Below are positions 58,827 through 64,000 of a stretch of 64,000 bases of DNA, piece after piece. Under the pieces are notes generated by a model. That model searched no databases. It was not told where the DNA came from and saw only the letters and a program-made list of their open reading frames with translations. This DNA is from Methylobacterium sp. C25 (GTDB lineage: Bacteria > Pseudomonadota > Alphaproteobacteria > Rhizobiales > Beijerinckiaceae). The position numbers and the translations under genes were made by a program. Numbering within the stretch: the stretch's first letter is position 1; each line of letters starts with the position of its first letter. The stretch spans positions 39,595 through 103,594 of the forward strand of contig NZ_JAAUVI010000014.1 in assembly GCF_021352225.1 (NCBI RefSeq). Reading direction: 5' to 3'.

Positions 58827-60146
58827 TCAAGCAGCCCCAACGTGCCTGTGTCCGATCGCACGCGCCGAAACGGACAAGCTTGTCCGACCATTAAGCGCGA
58901 GCACGGCATTTTTTCCCGAGCGGATCGCACCCTCGATGGTCGAGGGCAGTCCGGTCGCCGTCCAATCGCCAGCCAGCACGAGATTGTCGTAAGTGGTCGC
59001 CGGACCAGGACGACGCGCAGCCTCAGCGGGCGTCGCCGCGAAGGTCGCTCGCTTCTCCTTGACGATCTGCCAGCTAGGCAATTCCCGTGCAAGTCCGTGC
59101 AGATCCGCGATCTCGCGCCAGATCTGGCGGGCGAGATCTTCGCGGGGCACGTCGAGCAGATGATCCGCGCCGCTGATCGTCACCGAGAAGCGGTCGGGAT
59201 ATGCGAAGAGCCATTCGGTCAAGCCGCCGACGATGCCGAGCAGAAGCGGGCTGCCGGGCGGCGGCACGGCCACGAAATGCGCGTTGACGATCGAACGGTG
59301 ATCCTGCGGCGTGGGCAGGCCGGGCATGAGATCGGCGGCGACCCAGGGCGGCACGGCCAACACCACGGCATCGCCCGGGCCGATCTCAGTCGGCTCGTCG
59401 GTGAAGTCGAGGCGGGTGATGTGGCCGCCGCGCATTTCCAGACCGCGCAGGCGCCGGCCGAAACGGATCTCGGCGCCGCGCCGCGAGAGATAGGAGAGCG
59501 CCGGGTCGACGAAGGCTGTCGAGAGGCCGTCCACGGCAACCAGCGGGCGGCAGGCCTGGCCGCCGGCGCCGAGGGTCTCGCGCAGGATCGTCGCGGCGAG
59601 GCCAACATCGCTTTCGCGTGGGTCGGTGTTGAGAGCGGCAAGCAGGACAGGGTGCCAAAGTCGCTCATAGAGCAGACCTTCGCAGGCAATCGTCTCGCCG
59701 ATCGTGCCGGCCTGTCCGGGTTTCTTGCCGGAGGCAGCGAGCATTAGTGTCAAAGGGGCGAGGTAGTCCCGCGGCCGGCTGCCCGGCACGCGACGCGAGG
59801 AGGCGAGCACCCACCAGGGCAGGCGTCCGGCATTGGGTCGCAGCGTCCAGCGCTCGCCATTGCGTAGATCCGCGAAATCGAAGGTGGCCTCGTCCGGACC
59901 CTGCAGGGCGTTGGCCGGCGCGCCGATGGTCTTCAGGAAGGCGAGGGCCGAACGGTTGCCCGACAGCAGCAGGTGGTTGCCGTTGTCGATGGTCAGGCCG
60001 AGGGACGGGTCGAAATACGAGCGGCAGCGGCCGCCGGCATGCTTGGCCGCCTCGTGCAGCACCACGCGCCGGCCGCCCTCGGCGAGACCGACCGCAGCCG
60101 CGAGGCCGGCGAGCCCGGCGCCGACGACGTGAACGGTGCCGCCCAT
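58827..60146 (-). CDS. hpnE: Hydroxysqualene dehydroxylase HpnE
   Basis: 439 residues. FAD-binding GAGLAGLAAAVGLAEGGRR at the N-terminus, the amine-oxidase-like GGRCRSYFDPSLGLTIDNGN segment and the C-terminal NLVLAGDWTATGLPSTIEGA mark the HpnE/phytoene-desaturase superfamily. It reduces hydroxysqualene to squalene using NAD(P)H. Its start overlaps the hpnD stop by one base (TGATG). Confidence 0.93.
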   Translation of the reverse strand: MGGTVHVVGAGLAGLAAAVGLAEGGRRVVLHEAAKHAGGRCRSYFDPSLGLTIDNGNHLLLSGNRSALAFLKTIGAPANALQGPDEATFDFADLRNGERWTLRPNAGRLPWWVLASSRRVPGSRPRDYLAPLTLMLAASGKKPGQAGTIGETIACEGLLYERLWHPVLLAALNTDPRESDVGLAATILRETLGAGGQACRPLVAVDGLSTAFVDPALSYLSRRGAEIRFGRRLRGLEMRGGHITRLDFTDEPTEIGPGDAVVLAVPPWVAADLMPGLPTPQDHRSIVNAHFVAVPPPGSPLLLGIVGGLTEWLFAYPDRFSVTISGADHLLDVPREDLARQIWREIADLHGLARELPSWQIVKEKRATFAATPAEAARRPGPATTYDNLVLAGDWTATGLPSTIEGAIRSGKNAVLALNGRTSLSVSARAIGHRHVGAA

Positions 60147-60997
60147 CAGACGATCCCGTGCCTCAGGGCGACGGCGAGGAGCGCCAGCTTGCCCGGCTTC
60201 ACGCGCTCGCGCGGCGCGGCCCAGCCGCGCTTGATCACCGCTTCGAGATAGAGACGGTAGGCGGCCGCCATCAGCCGCGCGGCCTTGGTCGGCGCCCGCG
60301 GATTGCGGCGGATGATTTCCCAGGTGGCGCGATAATGCGCCTCGGCCTCGGCCGCGACGCCTGCGCAGACCTCGGCGAGCCGGGGATGGGCGAGCGCGCT
60401 TTGGGGCGTCGGATCCTGCAGGCCGACGGCCTGGAATTTCTCCAGCGGCAGGTAGAGCCGACCGCGTTCGGCATCCTCGTCAATGTCGCGCAGGATGTTG
60501 GTCAGCTGGAGCGCCCTGCCCTGGTGCCAGGCGAGCTTGATGCCGTCCTCCTCCGCCATGCCGAAGATCCGCACGGAGAGCCGGCCGACGGCGCTGGCGA
60601 CGCGATCGCAATAGAGGTCGAGCTTGTCCTCGCTCGGGGCAACGATGTCCTCGACGGCATCCATCGCCATGCCGTCGATGACGTCCTGGAAGTCCTGGCG
60701 CTTCAGGCCGTACTGCTTGACCGGGCTGACGAGCGGCTGCACGCGAGCGGGCGGCTTGCCGGCATAGAGCGCATCGATATCCGCGCGCCAACGGTCGAGT
60801 TCGGCCGCCCGAACCTCGCGGGCACCCCCATCGTCGGCAACGTCGTCCACGGCGCGGCAGAAGGCATAGACGGCATACATTGCGTCCCGCCGCTCAGCCG
60901 GCAGAAGCCGCATCGCCGTATAGAACGACGAGCCGGCAGCCGGTAGGTTTTGGGCGTCGCTGCCCGGTGCGTCGACGGAGTTCGCGGTGGCGCTCAT
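60146..60997 (-). CDS. hpnD: Presqualene diphosphate synthase HpnD
   Basis: 283 residues from the ATG at 60997, which overlaps the hpnC stop by 4 bp. Two aspartate-rich motifs are present: FCRAVDDVADDG and LTNILRDIDEDAERGRLYLP, as in squalene/phytoene synthases. HpnD condenses two farnesyl diphosphates to presqualene diphosphate. The longer frame to 61396 runs antisense of unrelated codons inside hpnC and is rejected. Confidence 0.93.
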   Translation of the reverse strand: MSATANSVDAPGSDAQNLPAAGSSFYTAMRLLPAERRDAMYAVYAFCRAVDDVADDGGAREVRAAELDRWRADIDALYAGKPPARVQPLVSPVKQYGLKRQDFQDVIDGMAMDAVEDIVAPSEDKLDLYCDRVASAVGRLSVRIFGMAEEDGIKLAWHQGRALQLTNILRDIDEDAERGRLYLPLEKFQAVGLQDPTPQSALAHPRLAEVCAGVAAEAEAHYRATWEIIRRNPRAPTKAARLMAAAYRLYLEAVIKRGWAAPRERVKPGKLALLAVALRHGIV

Positions 60998-61893
60998 CGT
61001 CTGGCCTCCACCGTGGTCATACCGTTGGATTTGCTGCGGAATGGCCTGCGGACCAACGTCGAAACGATGCCGCCGAGTGCGGTCATCGCAAAGCCGGTCT
61101 TGCTGTGGTGTACCTTCTGCGAGAGCGGGTCGCGCGTCAGCAGCCCGCGCGTCAACACGACAGCGAGACGGTGGATCGCCGCGATCTCGAGACTGAGCCG
61201 GAGGTCGTCGATCAGGCCCGGCAGCGGAGCGCCCTCCTCCAGCAGGTCGAGCGTGCGCTGCGCCAGCTCGCGGATCGCCGCGAGGAGCTGCGGCGAGGCG
61301 GTGGCCGCACCGAGCATCGCGACGTCCGCCCCGTGCTTCCGCAGGGTCTCCTCGGGGAGATAGACGCGGTCGAGATTGCGAAAATCCTTGCCGCAATCCT
61401 GGAGGTGGTTGAGCACCTGCAGCGCCGCGCAGATCGCGTCCGAGGTCTTCCAGACCCGCGCCGGGTCCTCGCCGTGGATGTCGAGCACGAAGCGTCCGAC
61501 CGGCATGGCCGAGTAGCGGCAGTAATGGATCAACTCGTCCCAGTCGGCGTAGCGGTTCTTCCGCGCGTCCATGCGGAAGGCGTCGAGGAGTTCGAGCGCG
61601 TGGGTGGGTTGCTGATTGTGTACCGCCAACTCGCGCTTGAGCGGCTCGGCCTCCGGATCGGACGGTCCCTCGCCGGTCAGCGAATCCGCGAGCGCGTCAA
61701 GCATCGCGATTTTTTGCTCGGGCGACAGCTCGGCATGGTCGGCAATGTCGTCGCCGGCACGGACGTAATTGTAGAAGGCCAGGATCGCCCCGCGATACCG
61801 CGGATGGATCAGGTGGGACGCGACGGGAAAGTTCTCGTCCTTGTGGCCCTTGCCCGAGCGCGTCTCGGTGGCCGTGGTCGGGGCGGCGCTCAT
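60994..61893 (-). CDS. hpnC: Hydroxysqualene synthase HpnC
   Basis: 299 residues from the ATG at 61893, overlapping the hpnA stop by 4 bp. The first Asp motif is YVRAGDDIADHAEL; the second is LNHLQDCGKDFRNLDRVYLP, a relaxed version typical of HpnC. It converts presqualene diphosphate to hydroxysqualene. HpnC, HpnD and HpnE together make squalene without a squalene synthase. Confidence 0.93.
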   Translation of the reverse strand: MSAAPTTATETRSGKGHKDENFPVASHLIHPRYRGAILAFYNYVRAGDDIADHAELSPEQKIAMLDALADSLTGEGPSDPEAEPLKRELAVHNQQPTHALELLDAFRMDARKNRYADWDELIHYCRYSAMPVGRFVLDIHGEDPARVWKTSDAICAALQVLNHLQDCGKDFRNLDRVYLPEETLRKHGADVAMLGAATASPQLLAAIRELAQRTLDLLEEGAPLPGLIDDLRLSLEIAAIHRLAVVLTRGLLTRDPLSQKVHHSKTGFAMTALGGIVSTLVRRPFRSKSNGMTTVEARR

Positions 61894-62924
61894 CGCGAGC
61901 CCTTCATGTAGCCGGCCTGCCGGAACCACTCGATCGCGCCTGACAGGCCCTCGCGATAGGGACGAGAGGTGTAGCCGAGCTCGGCCCGCGCCTTCGCGTC
62001 CGAGAAGAACATCTTGTACTTCGACATGCGCACGCCATCGATCGTGGCGAGCGGCGCCTTGCCGGTCACCCGCGCGACCTGCTCGGAGATGAAGGCGATC
62101 GGGTAGATCACGGCGTAGGGCAGTTTCGTGATCGGGGGCTTGCGGCCGACCATGCCGGCGATGTCGGCGAGCATCTGCGCGAGCATCACGTCCTCGCCGC
62201 CGAGGATGTAGCGCTCGCCGACGCGGCCCTTGTTCAGCGCCAGCAGATGGCCTGCGGCAATGTCGTCGACATGGGCGAGGTTGAGGCCGGTATCGACGAA
62301 CGCCGGGATTTTTCCTTGCGCCGCATCGAGGATGATCCGGCCTGTCGGTGTCGGCTTGACGTCACGCGGGCCGATTGGGGTCGACGGGTTGACGATGACG
62401 GCGGGCAGGCCCTCGCGGTCGACCATCTCCTCGACCACACGCTCGGCCACGACCTTGCTGCGCTTGTAGGCGCCGATGGCGGTCTCGGGTGTCAGCGGCC
62501 GGGTCTCATCGGCGGGCGTGCCGTCGAGATGCGGTTTGATGGTGGCGACGCTCGACGTATAGACGACCCGCTCGACACCGGCCTTCAGCGCCTCCTCCAT
62601 CAGGATGCGCGTGCCGTCGCGATTGGTGCGAACGATCTCTTCCATGTCCGGCGCCCAGAGCCGGTAATCGGCCGCGGCGTGGATCAGGTAGCGCTGGCCG
62701 CGCATCGCCGAGGTCACGGCGGTGCGGTCGCGCATGTCGGCCTCAACGATCTCGACGTCGGACCAGGTCAGGTTGGTTCGGGGCGAGGAGGCGCGCACCG
62801 TGATGCGTACCCGGAATCCGGCCGCGCGAAACACGTCGACGAGGGCGGCCCCGAGGAAGCCGCTGGCGCCGGTGATCAGCACGGGCCCCCGTTCGAATGG
62901 GCCGCTTGAGGTCGGCTCTGTCAT
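61890..62924 (-). CDS. hpnA: Hopanoid-associated sugar epimerase HpnA
   Basis: 344 residues from the ATG at 62924 (GAGAG upstream); an ATG at 62942 would add six residues. It is an extended short-chain dehydrogenase: GASGFLGAALVDVFRAAGF for NAD(P), YTSSVATIKP with the catalytic Ser, GAYKRSKVVAER with Tyr and Lys, and VNPSTPIGPRDVKPTPTGR, a family hallmark. The exact substrate is not settled; the gene is regularly present in hopanoid loci. Confidence 0.9.
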   Translation of the reverse strand: MTEPTSSGPFERGPVLITGASGFLGAALVDVFRAAGFRVRITVRASSPRTNLTWSDVEIVEADMRDRTAVTSAMRGQRYLIHAAADYRLWAPDMEEIVRTNRDGTRILMEEALKAGVERVVYTSSVATIKPHLDGTPADETRPLTPETAIGAYKRSKVVAERVVEEMVDREGLPAVIVNPSTPIGPRDVKPTPTGRIILDAAQGKIPAFVDTGLNLAHVDDIAAGHLLALNKGRVGERYILGGEDVMLAQMLADIAGMVGRKPPITKLPYAVIYPIAFISEQVARVTGKAPLATIDGVRMSKYKMFFSDAKARAELGYTSRPYREGLSGAIEWFRQAGYMKGSR

Positions 62925-63024
62925 GTCTCTCGCGTCGACCATGAGGAAAACGCCCGGACCGAGCCGATCCAGGCGTTCACGAAGCGCGGGGCGCTTGTCT
63001 CACCGATAATGCGGCGCAGCAAGC

Positions 63025-64000
63025 TTAGGCGAGGCGCAGGTGGCCTGCGCGGCTGTCCTGTTGTGGCAGTGCGCCCTTCACCGTTGCGATGATGCCCTCG
63101 GCATCGAGGCCGGCCTGGGCGTACATCTTCTCGGGCTTGTCGTGATCCTGGAAGCTGTCGGGCAGCGTCATGGTGCGGACCCGGACATTGCCCGCATCGA
63201 GCGCGCCCTTGGCCGACAGGAGATGCAGCACCATCGCCCCGAAGCCGCCGGTCGAGCCCTCCTCGACCGTCACCAGAACCTCGTGAGATTGGGCCAGATC
63301 GAGGATCAGGTCCTCGTCGAGCGGCTTGGCGAAGCGCGCATCCGCCACGGTGACGGCGATGCCGGCCTTCTCCAGTTCCTCGGCCGCCTTCAGCGCTTCC
63401 GCCAGACGCGTGCCGAGGGTCAGCAGGGCGACGCGGGCATTGGCGGGACGACGGATCACCCGGCCGCGGCCGATGGCCAGGACCTCGCCCTGCTCCGGCA
63501 GCTCGATGCCGACACCCTCGCCACGCGGATAGCGCAGCGCGATCGGGCCGGTATCGTGCGCGTGGCAGGTCGCCACCATGTGCACGAGCTCGGCCTCGTC
63601 GGCGGCCGCCATCACCACGAAGTTCGGCAGGCAGCAGAGATAGGCGAGATCGAAGGCACCGGCATGGGTGGCGCCGTCCGCGCCCACCAGTCCGGCGCGG
63701 TCCATGGCGAAGCGGACCGGCAGGTTCTGGATCGCCACGTCGTGCACGACCTGGTCGTAGCCGCGCTGCAGGAAGGTCGAGTAGATCGCCACGAACGGCT
63801 TGTAGCCCTCGGTGGCGAGACCCGCGGCAAACGTCACCGCATGCTGCTCGGCGATGCCGACGTCGAAGGTCTTGTCCGGGTGCGCCTTGCCGAACAGGTC
63901 GATGCCGGTGCCGCCGGGCATCGCCGCGGTGATCGCCACCACCTTCGGATCGCTATCGGCCGCCTTGATCAGGCTCTGGCCGAAGACCGCCGTATAGCTC
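63025..64000 (-). CDS. dxs: 1-deoxy-D-xylulose-5-phosphate synthase, C-terminal part
   Basis: The gene runs out of the window to the right; about 325 C-terminal residues are seen. TFDVGIAEQHAVTFAAGLA holds the catalytic Glu and His of the pyrimidine domain, then RFAMDRAGLVGADGATHAGA and FDLAYLCCLPNFVVMAAADE are DXS hallmarks, and the transketolase C-terminal domain ends at 63025. DXS makes the first intermediate of the MEP pathway, supplying isoprenoids for hopanoids. It is co-directional with hpnA, 100 bp upstream. Confidence 0.95.
   Translation of the reverse strand, partial: SYTAVFGQSLIKAADSDPKVVAITAAMPGGTGIDLFGKAHPDKTFDVGIAEQHAVTFAAGLATEGYKPFVAIYSTFLQRGYDQVVHDVAIQNLPVRFAMDRAGLVGADGATHAGAFDLAYLCCLPNFVVMAAADEAELVHMVATCHAHDTGPIALRYPRGEGVGIELPEQGEVLAIGRGRVIRRPANARVALLTLGTRLAEALKAAEELEKAGIAVTVADARFAKPLDEDLILDLAQSHEVLVTVEEGSTGGFGAMVLHLLSAKGALDAGNVRVRTMTLPDSFQDHDKPEKMYAQAGLDAEGIIATVKGALPQQDSRAGHLRLA

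Noticed and set aside
57534..59747. 737-residue plus-strand open frame
   Set aside because: Antisense to shc and hpnE; no domain motif.

Overview
The window is high-GC DNA from an alphaproteobacterium of the Hyphomicrobiales, most likely Methylobacterium or Methylorubrum. The assignment rests on the protein set: an EcfG-type general-stress sigma factor with a NepR-like segment, a Ros/MucR regulator, several small DUF6894-type proteins, a cyoABCD-SURF1 cluster, and a dxs-hpnA-hpnC-hpnD-hpnE-shc hopanoid locus. No database search was run; family names come from motifs read in the translations.

Region 1 (1-18 kb, accessory): the end of a SpoIIE-type phosphatase overlaps a hybrid histidine kinase that carries an extra RsbT/RsbW-like ATPase domain. 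Then come a transglutaminase, a NepR-EcfG-like sigma factor, a lipoamide-dehydrogenase-like flavoprotein, a hydrolase, a heme-catalase relative, an AraC regulator, and a tightly packed minus-strand run: DUF3617 protein, Tat-signal histone-deacetylase-like enzyme, alkA, ada, 2-oxoglutarate/Fe(II) oxygenase, zinc alcohol dehydrogenase, DMT exporter. That run looks like an alkylation and aldehyde damage-response operon.

Region 2 (18-29.5 kb, variable): small hypothetical proteins, four of the five DUF6894 copies, a segmental duplication carrying a 97-residue secreted protein, two clusters of hairpin repeats, a MucR homologue lacking its zinc cysteine, gene remnants, an AT-rich pocket, and a 47-nt 3' fragment of tRNA-Gly(CCC) at 28740-28786. 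The fragment is a typical footprint of integration into a tRNA gene, so DNA to its left is probably a genomic island and DNA to its right the core chromosome.

Region 3 (29.6-47.5 kb, core): a decayed FecCD permease, an ABC exporter, the pyruvate dehydrogenase genes aceE-aceF-lpd, an MHS/MFS transporter, the cytochrome bo3 ubiquinol oxidase operon cyoABCD with a SURF1 gene, an SGNH hydrolase, tRNA-Val(GAC), and UDP-glucose 6-dehydrogenase.

Region 4 (47.5-64 kb, lipids): a 2470-residue type I polyketide synthase (KS-AT-DH-inactive MT-ER-KR-ACP, no thioesterase) overlaps by 4 bp a PLP-dependent alpha-oxoamine synthase. Together they are predicted to build a long saturated acyl chain and release it by decarboxylative condensation with an amino acid, giving a sphingoid-like amino-ketone. 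The pair converges on the hopanoid operon across one perfect 17-bp bidirectional terminator. This PKS-oxoamine synthase pair is the best candidate for a little-described system here. The NepR-sigma fusion and the tRNA-Gly island boundary are the next most interesting signals.
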